Source: Acidobacteriota bacterium (GTDB lineage: Bacteria; Acidobacteriota; Blastocatellia; Pyrinomonadales; Pyrinomonadaceae). Taken from it: a DNA stretch of 64,000 nucleotides. The stretch spans positions 1 to 64,000 of the forward strand of contig JAHBSL010000022.1 of the NCBI GenBank assembly GCA_019639135.1. The letters are read 5' to 3'. Below the pieces are notes generated by a model. That model was not told where the DNA came from. It did no database searches and saw only the letters and a list, made by a program, of their open reading frames with translations. Each line of letters starts with the position of its first letter. Position 1 is the stretch's first letter. The position numbers and the translations under genes are program-made. Shown one piece after another: positions 53,816 through 61,198 of the stretch.

Positions 53816-54295
53816 ATGAAGATCTCAGCACAAGAAGAATACGGCCTGCGATGCCTTGTGCAGCTCGCAAATCTACCCGAGGGCGAGAGCCTTACCTTGC
53901 CGCAGATCGCGGAACGCGAAGGCATCTCGACGGCAAATGCCGGCAAGCTGATGTGGCTTTTGAACAAGGCCGGGTTCGTAAATTCGACCCGCGGGACGAA
54001 AGGCGGCTATTTTCTCGCCCGACCGGCCGAAGACATTTACCTGAACGAGATCATAAAAGTACTCGATGAGGACGTGCTGAGTTCGCATTGCGACAGCTAC
54101 ACTGGCGTCCTTGATAAGTGCGTCCATACGGGCGATTGCGGCATCCGACCGGTGATCGTCGGGATCCACGAAATAGTTGAGAACGCTCTTTCGCGGATAA
54201 CGCTGGCTTCGCTCGTCGGTAATGAGAAATCGGTGGACGCAATGTTCCACCAGATACAGGGAATTCACCGAACGATCGAGCCGCAGAGGGTCTAG
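53816..54295 (+). CDS. Rrf2 family regulator with three Fe-S-type cysteines (SUF regulator candidate)
   Basis: A 159-residue winged-helix regulator. The N-terminus EEYGLRCLVQLANL and the wing NSTRGTKGGYFLARPAEDI are the Rrf2 signature. After the dimer helix, cysteines at 92, 102 and 108 (HCDSYTGVLDKC...GDCGIRP) match the three-Cys [2Fe-2S] arrangement of IscR-like proteins. In IscR/SufR-type systems the cluster state controls Fe-S assembly genes, and sufB is 126 nt downstream here, so it probably represses or tunes the SUF locus. Confidence 0.9.
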   Translation: MKISAQEEYGLRCLVQLANLPEGESLTLPQIAEREGISTANAGKLMWLLNKAGFVNSTRGTKGGYFLARPAEDIYLNEIIKVLDEDVLSSHCDSYTGVLDKCVHTGDCGIRPVIVGIHEIVENALSRITLASLVGNEKSVDAMFHQIQGIHRTIEPQRV

Positions 54296-54364
54296 GTGCA
54301 GAGGCACGCGCGTAAGCAAGGGCTTAGTTGAGAGCTTGATCGGATAGATCAGGACACCTTTAGG

Positions 54365-54412
54365 ATCCGGTTACAAAAACTCTGAGTCCTCTGTGACCTC
54401 GGTGGCGAATAG
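54365..54412. repeat. CTCTGTG-family repeat between the Rrf2 gene and sufB
   Basis: CTCTGAGTCCTCTGTGACC followed by TCGGTGGCGAATAG, the same family as 710-779 and 57828-57900. Only one arm is clear. Confidence 0.5.
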
Positions 54413-54421
54413 AGAGTTAGT

Positions 54422-55861
54422 ATGTCTACAGCAGCAGAATTACTTACAAATAGGGAATACAAGTACGGCTTCGTGACCGATATCGAATCGGACATCATCC
54501 CGAAGGGTTTGTCGGAGGACACGGTTCGCCTTATTTCATCGAAGAAGAAAGAACCCGAGTGGCTGCTCGAGTTTCGTCTCAAGGCCTTTCGTCAATGGCT
54601 GAAGATGGAAGAGCCGAAGCATTGGCCCAATTTTGAATATCCAAAGATCGACTTTCAGGGCATTTCCTACTACGCCGCACCGAAGCAGAAACCGAAAAAG
54701 GCCTCGATGGACGAGGTTGACCCGGAGCTGATCAAGACCTTTGAGAAGCTCGGCATTCCGCTCTCGGAGCAAAAGCTGCTGGCGAACGTGGCGGTCGATG
54801 CCGTTTTCGACTCGGTCTCGGTCGCGACGACCTATAAGGAAAAGCTCAAAAAGGCTGGCGTCATCTTCTGTTCGTTTACCGAAGCGGTCGAGGAATATCC
54901 GGAACTGATCCAGAAGTATCTCGGCTCGGTCGTGCCGGTCGGCGACAACTATTACGCCGCACTGAACTCGGCCGTGTTCTCTGACGGCTCGTTCGTTTTC
55001 ATCCCGAAGGGCGTTCGCTGCCCTATGGAGCTTTCGACCTATTTCCGCATCAACACGCAGGAATCCGGCCAATTCGAGCGGACACTGATCGTCGCCGAAG
55101 AAGGCGGCTATGTTGCCTATAACGAAGGCTGCACGGCCCCGCAGTTTGATACGAATCAGCTACACGCGGCTGTCGTCGAGCTTGTCGCCCTCGACGATGC
55201 CGAGATCAAATATTCGACCGTCCAGAACTGGTACGCCGGTGACGAGACTGGCAAGGGCGGTATCTACAACTTCGTGACGAAACGCGGTGCATGCCGCGGG
55301 CGGAACTCGAAGATCTCGTGGACACAGGTCGAAACCGGCTCGGCGATAACGTGGAAATACCCGAGCGTGATCCTCCAGGGTGATAACTCGATCGGCGAGT
55401 TCTATTCGGTCGCGTTGACCAACAACGCCCAGATCGCCGATACGGGCACGAAGATGATCCACCTCGGTAAGAACACGAAATCGACGATCGTCTCAAAGGG
55501 CATCTCGGCCGGGCACTCGAATAATTCGTACCGCGGCCTTGTTAAGGTAATGCCAAAGGCCGAGGGAGCACGCAACTACACGCAGTGCGATTCGATGCTG
55601 ATCGGCGGCCGCTGCGAGGCGAATACGTTCCCGTACATCGAGGTGATGAACAACTCCGCCCGCGTCGAACACGAGGCGACCACCTCAAAGATCAGCGAGG
55701 AACAGCTCTTTTACCTGCAGCAGCGAGGGCTCTCACAGGAAGACGCCGTCTCGCTGATCATCAACGGCTTTTGCAAAGAGGTCTTCCGCGAACTCCCGAT
55801 GGAATACGCGGTCGAAGCAACGAAGTTGCTGGGGTTGAAGCTTGAGGGAAGTGTGGGGTAG
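54422..55861 (+). CDS. sufB: Fe-S cluster assembly scaffold SufB
   Basis: A 479-residue scaffold of the SufBC2D complex on which clusters are built from persulfide sulfur. Recognisable blocks: [39 protein letters not shown], the [43 protein letters not shown] core, [21 protein letters not shown] and the C-terminal [37 protein letters not shown]. The usual active-site Cys is retained near GRCEANTF. sufC is not next but about 4.6 kb downstream. Confidence 0.97.
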   Translation: MSTAAELLTNREYKYGFVTDIESDIIPKGLSEDTVRLISSKKKEPEWLLEFRLKAFRQWLKMEEPKHWPNFEYPKIDFQGISYYAAPKQKPKKASMDEVDPELIKTFEKLGIPLSEQKLLANVAVDAVFDSVSVATTYKEKLKKAGVIFCSFTEAVEEYPELIQKYLGSVVPVGDNYYAALNSAVFSDGSFVFIPKGVRCPMELSTYFRINTQESGQFERTLIVAEEGGYVAYNEGCTAPQFDTNQLHAAVVELVALDDAEIKYSTVQNWYAGDETGKGGIYNFVTKRGACRGRNSKISWTQVETGSAITWKYPSVILQGDNSIGEFYSVALTNNAQIADTGTKMIHLGKNTKSTIVSKGISAGHSNNSYRGLVKVMPKAEGARNYTQCDSMLIGGRCEANTFPYIEVMNNSARVEHEATTSKISEEQLFYLQQRGLSQEDAVSLIINGFCKEVFRELPMEYAVEATKLLGLKLEGSVG

Positions 55862-56095
55862 ATGTCGGAGCGTGCGATCAAAATTGAATTAAGTTTAAAC
55901 GAAGCTCTCGTGCTGTCAGAGTTTGTTGATAGGTATACGAACACGAATCAACTCACGATCGAGGATCAGGCTGAGCAACGAGTGCTTTGGAATATTTGTT
56001 GCGAACTAGAGAAAGTCCTAATTGAACCCTTTATGAAAGGTTATCCCGAAATGCTAGAAAAGGCTCGGGCTGAAGTTAGAGACTCATTGGATTGA
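55862..56095 (+). CDS. Small hypothetical protein after sufB
   Basis: A 77-residue soluble, acidic protein with no recognised family. The ATG immediately follows the sufB stop, so it is probably translationally coupled to sufB. It reads as helices (LSLNEALVLSEFVDRY, EDQAEQRVLWNICCELEKVL). A Cys-Cys pair occurs mid-protein. Whether it works in Fe-S assembly is only suggested by position. Confidence 0.6.
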   Translation: MSERAIKIELSLNEALVLSEFVDRYTNTNQLTIEDQAEQRVLWNICCELEKVLIEPFMKGYPEMLEKARAEVRDSLD

Positions 56096-56108
56096 GTCGA
56101 GTGTCCGG

Positions 56109-56313
56109 GTCGCCAACGGCGACGGACAATAAAGCCTGGGGTGGAGGCTTTGCGGAACCCTAGGTTGGATTGAGAAAGGTCTTCGCTCTCTGAAGGAGAG
56201 AAACCTGGGTTCGTCGCCTTCAGCGACGGACGGGATTTCCGGATCGTCCTAGGGTTACGCTCGCAAAGCCTTGCTTCACCCTAGGCTTTAATATGAGTCG
56301 CCGTTGGCGACGA
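56109..56313. repeat. 205-bp composite palindrome
   Basis: The ends are GTCGCCAACGGCGAC (56109-56123) and GTCGCCGTTGGCGAC (56299-56313). These are exact reverse complements, and each is also a small hairpin. Inside, AAAGCCTGGGG-TGGAG-GCTTTGCG-AACCCTAGG at left pairs with its near-complement at right (CCTAGGGTTACG...AAGCCTT...CCCTAGGCTTT). The centre has a further GTCGC...GCGAC hairpin. No ORF lies inside. It ends 8 nt before the ATG of the broken ridA copy. Confidence 0.85.
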
Positions 56314-56320
56314 CGCGTAT

Positions 56321-56695
56321 GAACAAAATTCAACCGCCAAACCAACCCCGACCGAAGGGGCATTATTCGCCGGGTGTTGAGCATAACGGTGTGATATTTG
56401 TATCGGGACAGTTGCCGATGGCGCTTGTGACGCGCGACGCCGTTACGGGGATATCGGTGAGCAGACGGAACTAGCGTTAAGAAATGTCGATTCGGTGTTG
56501 AAGGCGGCGGGAAGCGATCTCGATCATGTTTTGAGTATGACGATCTATGTTTCAGACATGGAACTGTGGGATGCGGTAAATAGGAAATACGCCGAGGTGA
56601 TGGGCGAACATCGACCGGCGAGGGATATCGTCCCGGTAACGGAACTGCACTTTGGGACGAAGATCGAGATACAGTCCATCGCGGCGAAGGCGTAG
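56321..56695 (+). pseudogene. RidA family gene, frameshifted (copy 1 of 3)
   Basis: From the ATG at 56321 the frame reads PKGHYSPGVEHNGVIFVSGQLP, the RidA start, but leaves the family after GTTACGGGG and stops at 56474. The continuation, GEQTELALRNVDSVLKAAG through VTELHFGTKIEIQSIAA, lies in the next frame. Adding one G to the four-G run at 56447-56450 restores a full-length copy closely similar to the next gene. This is either a natural frameshift or a homopolymer error. No ribosome site precedes the ATG, which abuts the palindrome. Confidence 0.8.
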
Positions 56696-56702
56696 GAAGC
56701 TG

Positions 56703-56963
56703 ATGGAAGTGATCATTTTAGACGGGTTGGGCTGGATCGGGGCTGCGTTTATCCTTACGGGATATTTGCTTGTCTCGTTCCGAAAGATCGCTCCGGATTC
56801 GTACGCCTATCAGGGGCTGAATATCTCGGCGAGCATTTTGCTCCTGATCAATACGATGTATTACGGGGCGTATCCGTCGAGCTTTGTAAACGCGGTCTGG
56901 GCCGTTATCGGCGTTGTTGCGGTCGCGGCGGTGGTGAGAAAAAATGCGAAGAATATCAGTTGA
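56703..56963 (+). CDS. Small membrane protein (CBU_0592-like)
   Basis: An 86-residue protein with three hydrophobic segments: LGWIGAAFILTGYLLVSF, NISASILLLINTMYYGAYPS and AVWAVIGVVAVAAVV. The G-W-I-G start and N-x-x-x-x-L-L-L-x-N-x-x-Y-Y-G-A-Y-P core match CBU_0592-type small membrane proteins of unknown function. The ATG at 56703 follows AGGAAG. It overlaps the next ridA gene by 20 nt. Confidence 0.78.
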   Translation: MEVIILDGLGWIGAAFILTGYLLVSFRKIAPDSYAYQGLNISASILLLINTMYYGAYPSSFVNAVWAVIGVVAVAAVVRKNAKNIS

Positions 56964-57327
56964 AGGAATACCGGAGCCGAAAGGCCACTATTCGCCGGGA
57001 ATTGAGCACGGCGGTTTGATCTATGTTTCGGGGCAGTTGCCGCTTGACCTTGCAACCCGTGAGCCCTTTACCGGTGATATAGAAGTGCAGACCGAACTCG
57101 CGTTAAGAAACGTCGAGGCGGTTTTGAAGGCCGGCGACAGCGATCTCGGCCGCGTCGTGCAGATAACGATATACGTTTCCGAAATGGAGCTTTGGGACGC
57201 GGTCAACCGGGCATATGCACGGGTGATGGGCGACCATCGGCCGGCGAGGGCGATCGTCCCGGTAAAGGAGCTGCACTTCGGTACGAAGATCGAGATACAG
57301 GCAATTGCGGCGGCGGGAAGCGAATAG
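56944..57327 (+). CDS. RidA family protein (copy 2 of 3)
   Basis: A 127-residue reactive intermediate deaminase. It starts PEPKGHYSPGIEHGGLIYVSGQLP and ends PARAIVPVKELHFGTKIEIQAIAA; the active-site Arg of the family sits in the H-R-P-A-R-A-I-V-P-V segment. RidA proteins hydrolyse 2-aminoacrylate and related enamines made by PLP enzymes, protecting PLP enzymes from damage. Cysteine desulfurases, which feed SUF, are PLP enzymes of the kind protected, so placement inside the suf locus is suggestive. Confidence 0.92.
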   Translation: MRRISVEGIPEPKGHYSPGIEHGGLIYVSGQLPLDLATREPFTGDIEVQTELALRNVEAVLKAGDSDLGRVVQITIYVSEMELWDAVNRAYARVMGDHRPARAIVPVKELHFGTKIEIQAIAAAGSE

Positions 57328-57329
57328 CC

Positions 57330-57350
57330 ACAGAGGTCACGGAGAGGACG
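57330..57350. repeat. CTCTGTG-family repeat remnant
   Basis: GCCACAGAGGTCACGGAGAGG between ridA copies 2 and 3 is a reverse-orientation fragment of the CCTCTCCGTGACCTCTGTGGC unit. Confidence 0.5.
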
Positions 57351-57351
57351 A

Positions 57352-57831
57352 ATGGGGTTTCATACGATAAGCGGAATCAGGTACTCGTTAATTGCGGTGA
57401 TATTGATCACTTCGGCTTTGGCCGTCGGGGCTCAGTCGCCAGTGAAGAAAGCGATAGCGACCGATGAAGCCCCGAAGGCGATCGGGCCGTATTCGCAGGC
57501 TATCGTGGCGAATGGATTTGTCTTTGCCGCCGGGCAGATCGGCTCGGACCCGAAGACCGGAACGCTGGTCGAAGGCGGCATCGAGGCCGAGACCGAGCAG
57601 GTGCTCAAGAACATCGAGGCCGTGCTCAAGGCCGCCGGCAGCAGTATGAAGGACGTGGTCAAGGCGACGGTCTTTCTCGCGGATATGAACGACTTTGCCA
57701 AGATGAACGCGATCTATGGCAAATGGATGGGCGAGCCCTATCCGGCCCGCTCGACCGTACAGGTCGCCCGTTTGCCGCGAGACGCACGGATAGAGATAGA
57801 GGTCATCGCGGTGGCGACTCAGAAGAAATAG
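57352..57831 (+). CDS. RidA family protein with N-terminal signal peptide (copy 3 of 3)
   Basis: A 159-residue protein. Residues 1-27 form a signal peptide ([19 protein letters not shown]). The mature part is a standard Rid[32 protein letters not shown], then [26 protein letters not shown] and [23 protein letters not shown] with the conserved Arg. Most RidA proteins are cytoplasmic, so export is unusual. It is of the canonical YjgF/RidA type, more distant from copies 1 and 2 than they are from each other. Confidence 0.9.
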   Translation: MGFHTISGIRYSLIAVILITSALAVGAQSPVKKAIATDEAPKAIGPYSQAIVANGFVFAAGQIGSDPKTGTLVEGGIEAETEQVLKNIEAVLKAAGSSMKDVVKATVFLADMNDFAKMNAIYGKWMGEPYPARSTVQVARLPRDARIEIEVIAVATQKK

Positions 57832-57900
57832 CCACCGAGATCACCGAGGGGTCGGAGATTTCTTAATGTTCTCTTCGTTCTCTGTGTGCTCTGTGGCGAA
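57828..57900. repeat. Palindromic repeat (CTCTGTG family)
   Basis: The left arm GCCACCGAGATCACCGAGG and the right arm TCTCTGTGTGCTCTGTGGC are imperfect reverse complements. The right arm differs from the 759-776 18-mer by one base. Confidence 0.65.
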
Positions 57901-57908
57901 AGAATAAA

Positions 57909-58169
57909 ATGCAATATTACGGCATAGATTGGCTGGCGACGGCCGCGGGGCTTTCCGGCGTTTATCTTCTGGGCAATCGCAACCGCATCGGTTTTTTGGT
58001 GATGATGGTCGCGAGCCTTAGCTGGATGACGGTCGGGTTTTTGATAAACAGCGTTGCATTGATCCTCGGCAGCATCGTCTTCTTCAGCCTGCACGTCCGC
58101 GGCTTTTTTGCCTGGCGGCGTGAGGAGCGAAACGCGATGGAAGCGGTGCACATAACGGTGGCGAAGTGA
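57909..58169 (+). CDS. Small membrane protein
   Basis: An 86-residue protein with three hydrophobic stretches (IDWLATAAGLSGVYLLG, IGFLVMMVASLSWMTVGFLI and VALILGSIVFFSLHVRGFFAW) and a basic C-terminus. The outline recalls half-size PnuC-like or YgjV-like membrane proteins, but no signature is decisive. It overlaps the PhzF gene start by 4 nt (GTGA), so the two are coupled. Confidence 0.7.
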   Translation: MQYYGIDWLATAAGLSGVYLLGNRNRIGFLVMMVASLSWMTVGFLINSVALILGSIVFFSLHVRGFFAWRREERNAMEAVHITVAK

Positions 58170-58996
58170 GTTTGAAGATATTTCAGGTTGACGCATTTAC
58201 GAGCAAGCCTTTCGGCGGCAATCCGGCGGCGGTCGTCCCGCTCGAAAGCTGGCTTGCGGATGACGTGATGTTAAAGATCGCGGCGGAGAACAATCTTTCG
58301 GAGACCGCGTTCTTTGTAAAGGAAGGCGGCCGCTATCACATCCGCTGGTTCACGCCGGCGGTCGAGGTCAACCTCTGCGGGCACGCGACTCTTGCCACAT
58401 CACACGTGATCTTTAACGAGCTCGGGCTTGAGACGGAAGAGATACGGTTCCACTCGGACCGCAGCGGTTCGCTCGGTGTTAAGAAGGAAGGCGAAAGGCT
58501 TGTCCTCGATTTTCCGGCGTATCCGATGACCGAGATCGAGACTCCGGCAGGGCTTGCCGAGGCCGTCGGTGCCCGACCGCGGCGGACGTGGGAATCGCAG
58601 GGAAACATGGTCTTTATGCTGCTCGACAGCGTCGATCAGATCCGGGCACTAAAGCCCGATATGTCCGAGCTGATGAGGCAGAGTTACGACGAGGTGATCG
58701 TGACGACCAGCGGCGATGATTGCGATTTCGCCTCGCGGATGTTCGCACCTCGGATCGGTATTCCGGAAGACCCGGTAACGGGAGCGATCCATTGCTCGCT
58801 GATCCCGTATTGGGCCGGCGAACTCGGTAAGACGGAGCTATTTGCGAGACAGGTCTCGCCCCGCGGCGGCGAGCTTTTCTGCGAACTCGCCGTCGACCGC
58901 GTACGGATCGGCGGGAAAGCCGTGACCTTTCTGAAGGGCGAGATCTATTTGGAAGTTTCGCCACAGAGCTCACAGATAGCACAGAGTGGTTCCTAA
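58166..58996 (+). CDS. PhzF family isomerase, with a repeat-derived C-terminus
   Basis: A 276-residue diaminopimelate-epimerase-fold protein. It begins at GTG 58166 (coupled to the previous gene) with KIFQVDAFTSKPFGGNPAAVV, continues with NNLSETAFF (the Glu is the PhzF-type general acid/base), GHATLATSHV, DFASRMFAPRIGIPEDPVTGAIHCSLIPYW and QVSPRGGELFCEL. The last residues (SPQSSQIAQSGS) are encoded by a CACAGAG-type repeat that carries the stop, so the native C-terminus may have been replaced. Phenazine genes are absent, so the substrate is unknown. Such proteins are often annotated as isomerases. Confidence 0.93.
   Translation: MSLKIFQVDAFTSKPFGGNPAAVVPLESWLADDVMLKIAAENNLSETAFFVKEGGRYHIRWFTPAVEVNLCGHATLATSHVIFNELGLETEEIRFHSDRSGSLGVKKEGERLVLDFPAYPMTEIETPAGLAEAVGARPRRTWESQGNMVFMLLDSVDQIRALKPDMSELMRQSYDEVIVTTSGDDCDFASRMFAPRIGIPEDPVTGAIHCSLIPYWAGELGKTELFARQVSPRGGELFCELAVDRVRIGGKAVTFLKGEIYLEVSPQSSQIAQSGS
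58960..58990. repeat. CACAGAG repeat forming the PhzF gene end
   Basis: GCCACAGAGCTCACAGATAG-CACAGAG: one arm of the CTCTGTG family (reverse sense), read in frame as the last codons of the PhzF gene. Confidence 0.55.
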
Positions 58997-59769
58997 TGAT
59001 CGACGAAATAAAGAGCGAGTTAGCTCGGCTCGAGGAACAACACGAGATCAAGATCCTGCTGGCGGTTGAAAGCGGCAGCCGGGCTTGGGGTTTTGCTTCG
59101 CAGGACAGCGATTGGGATGTTCGGTACATTTACATTCACAGGCTCGATTGGTATTTGAGAATTGATCGATACAAGGATTCGCAAGAGGAAATTTTGCCGA
59201 ACGACATCGATCTCTCCGGGTGGGAATTGCGAAAAGCTTTGGGGCTATTTCGCAAATCGAATCCGCCGATGCTCGAATGGCTGCGGAGCCCGATAGTTTA
59301 TCTCGAGCAATTCTCAACAGCAGAGAAATTAAGGAAACTAAGTGAGGAGTATTACAATCCCCGGCCGTGCATGTACCACTACCTAAGCATGGCAAAAGGC
59401 AACTTCAATGAGTTTTTGAAGGATCGCGAGTTAGTAAAGATCAAGAAATATTTTTATGTTCTTCGGCCGGTTCTCGCTTGTGACTGGATATTGAACGAAA
59501 AGAGTTTTCCGCCGATGGAGTTTGATCGGTTGGTCGATTCACAAGTAAAAGATTCGCAGGTACGCACGGCGATCGATAATTTGCTTGAACGGAAAATGGC
59601 CGGTGAAGAATTTCGTGAAGAGCCTCGAATTGATGTTTTGAATGAACTACTCGCCGCGAGAATTAAGTACTTATCCGTTCTTGTTGGTGAAATAGAGACA
59701 GTCGACAAACCGCAGACCAAATTGCTGGATGAGCTTTTTAGAAGGACACTTGAAGAGGCTTGGAGTTGA
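58996..59769 (+). CDS. COG3541-type predicted nucleotidyltransferase
   Basis: A 257-residue protein of the DNA polymerase beta-like nucleotidyltransferase superfamily. ESGSRAWGFASQDSDWDVRYIYI gives the G-S-x(n)-D-x-D motif (GSRAWGFASQDSDWD). The C-terminal helical region has YHYLSMAKGNFNEFL and FYVLRPVLACDWI, typical of YcgL/COG3541 proteins. The biochemical role of the family is not established; some are found in defence or toxin-antitoxin neighbourhoods. It starts within the stop of the previous gene and lies 3 nt before mntA, in an AT-rich patch. Confidence 0.85.
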   Translation: MIDEIKSELARLEEQHEIKILLAVESGSRAWGFASQDSDWDVRYIYIHRLDWYLRIDRYKDSQEEILPNDIDLSGWELRKALGLFRKSNPPMLEWLRSPIVYLEQFSTAEKLRKLSEEYYNPRPCMYHYLSMAKGNFNEFLKDRELVKIKKYFYVLRPVLACDWILNEKSFPPMEFDRLVDSQVKDSQVRTAIDNLLERKMAGEEFREEPRIDVLNELLAARIKYLSVLVGEIETVDKPQTKLLDELFRRTLEEAWS

Positions 59770-59772
59770 GAT

Positions 59773-60060
59773 ATGAAAGTGTGTGAATCGGACACAAACA
59801 GGATAATCGAGATATGCAAGCGTAACGATATTTCATATTGCGCGCTCTTCGGTTCGTTTGCACGTGGTGAGGCACGGGAGAATAGTGACATTGACCTACT
59901 TGTGCGGTTTTCGAAACCCAAGGGCTTTGACTGGATCGATGCGGCGCTCGAAATTGAGGATGAGCTTGGTAGGAAGGTTGACCTTGTAACCGAAAGTACG
60001 TTGAGTCCTTATTTGAAAGAGTTTGTAATGAAGGACCTAAAGGTTTTGTATGGACAATAA
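59773..60060 (+). CDS. mntA: MntA-type minimal nucleotidyltransferase antitoxin
   Basis: A 95-residue minimal nucleotidyltransferase. The catalytic motif is exact: G27-S28, ten residues, then D39-x-D41 (GSFARGEARENSDID). In MNT/HEPN systems this protein neutralises the HepT RNase by AMPylating a Tyr of its RX4HXY motif. It overlaps the hepT frame by 11 nt. The antitoxin is intact while its partner is interrupted. Confidence 0.92.
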   Translation: MKVCESDTNRIIEICKRNDISYCALFGSFARGEARENSDIDLLVRFSKPKGFDWIDAALEIEDELGRKVDLVTESTLSPYLKEFVMKDLKVLYGQ

Positions 60061-60427
60061 GGACAATACGGTTTACCTAAAACATATTCTGGAGTGCGTC
60101 GAACGAGTCGAGAGCTACCTCGCCGGGCTGGATGCTGAGCATTTTTTTGGTAGCCAGTTGTTGATCGATGCGGTCAATAGAAATATCGAAATTATCGGCG
60201 AAGCGTGTAACAACCTTTCAAGAGATTTTCGATCAAGCAATCCGCAGATCGAATGGAGAAAGATCATTGCGACCTGAAATGTTCTAATTCACGGTTACGC
60301 AGCGATCGATCTTGAAATTGTCTGGAACATTACACAGAAGGAGTTGCCGAGATTGAAAATGGAGATCGAGAAACTTCTCGGGGGAGCAGAAGCGGAACCT
60401 TCCGACAAAGATAATTTGGTGAATTAG
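60050..60427 (+). pseudogene. hepT: HepT (HEPN) toxin gene interrupted by TGA at the catalytic Arg codon
   Basis: The frame starts at ATG 60050 and resembles HepT (DUF86): YLKHILECVERVESYLAG, LLIDAVNRNIEIIGEACNNLS, WRKIIAT, then TGA (60275-60277). The same frame goes on as NVLIHGYAAIDLEIVWNI to a TAG at 60425-60427 (codon 126), normal HepT length. The TGA is exactly the R of RX4HXY: stop, then N-V-L-I, then H81, G, Y83. CGA to TGA is a single transition. It is most likely a disabling mutation. Truncation removes His and Tyr, so the 75-residue product cannot be a HEPN RNase. Confidence 0.88.
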
Positions 60428-60430
60428 TTT

Positions 60431-61183
60431 ATGTTGCTAGAAGTCAAAGACCTTCACGCAGGGATCGAAGGCAAAGAGATATTGAAGGGCCTGAATCTTC
60501 AGGTCCGCAAGGGCGAGGTCCACGCCATCATGGGGCCGAACGGTTCGGGTAAATCGACGTTGTCGAAGGTGCTTGCGGGCCACCCGAACTACGAGGTGAT
60601 GTCCGGCGAAGTGCTCTACGACGGCAAGGATCTGCTCGAAATGGAACCCGACCAACGTGCCCGCGACGGTGTCTTTATGGCGTTCCAGTATCCGGTCGAG
60701 GTGCCGGGCGTTTCGAATTCGCAGTTCCTTCGGCTTGCCTATAACGAAAAGATGAAGCACCTCGGCGAGGAGGAACTCGACCCGCTCGAGTTCAACGATT
60801 ACCTGAAAGAAAAGGCGAAGATCGTCGAGATGGACCCGCAGTTCTTCAAGCGGTCGGTCAACGAGGGCTTTTCGGGCGGCGAGAAAAAGCGGAACGAGAT
60901 ACTGCAGATGGCCGTGATCGAGCCGAAGCTCGCAATACTCGATGAGACCGATTCGGGCCTTGATATCGATGCTCTTCGGATCGTAGCTGAGGGCGTCAAT
61001 AAGCTCCGCTCGGAGGAGAACGCGATCATCCTCGTAACGCACTATCAGCGGTTGCTGAACTACATCCAGCCCGATTTTGTCCACGTCCTCGCCGGCGGCA
61101 AGATCGTTAAAGAAGGCGGCAAGGAACTCGCCCTCGAACTCGAAGAAAAGGGCTACGATTGGGTCAAAGGTGCGACGAACTAA
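60431..61183 (+). CDS. sufC: Fe-S assembly ATPase SufC
   Basis: A 250-residue ABC-type ATPase of the SufBCD complex. Walker A is GPNGSGKST (35-43), the Q-loop is in [14 protein letters not shown], the signature is [12 protein letters not shown], Walker B is [18 protein letters not shown] and the H-loop is in [11 protein letters not shown]. It starts 3 nt after the broken hepT frame. sufD follows only after a 704-residue membrane protein. Confidence 0.97.
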   Translation: MLLEVKDLHAGIEGKEILKGLNLQVRKGEVHAIMGPNGSGKSTLSKVLAGHPNYEVMSGEVLYDGKDLLEMEPDQRARDGVFMAFQYPVEVPGVSNSQFLRLAYNEKMKHLGEEELDPLEFNDYLKEKAKIVEMDPQFFKRSVNEGFSGGEKKRNEILQMAVIEPKLAILDETDSGLDIDALRIVAEGVNKLRSEENAIILVTHYQRLLNYIQPDFVHVLAGGKIVKEGGKELALELEEKGYDWVKGATN

Positions 61184-61198
61184 GGTACTTTAGTTCCA

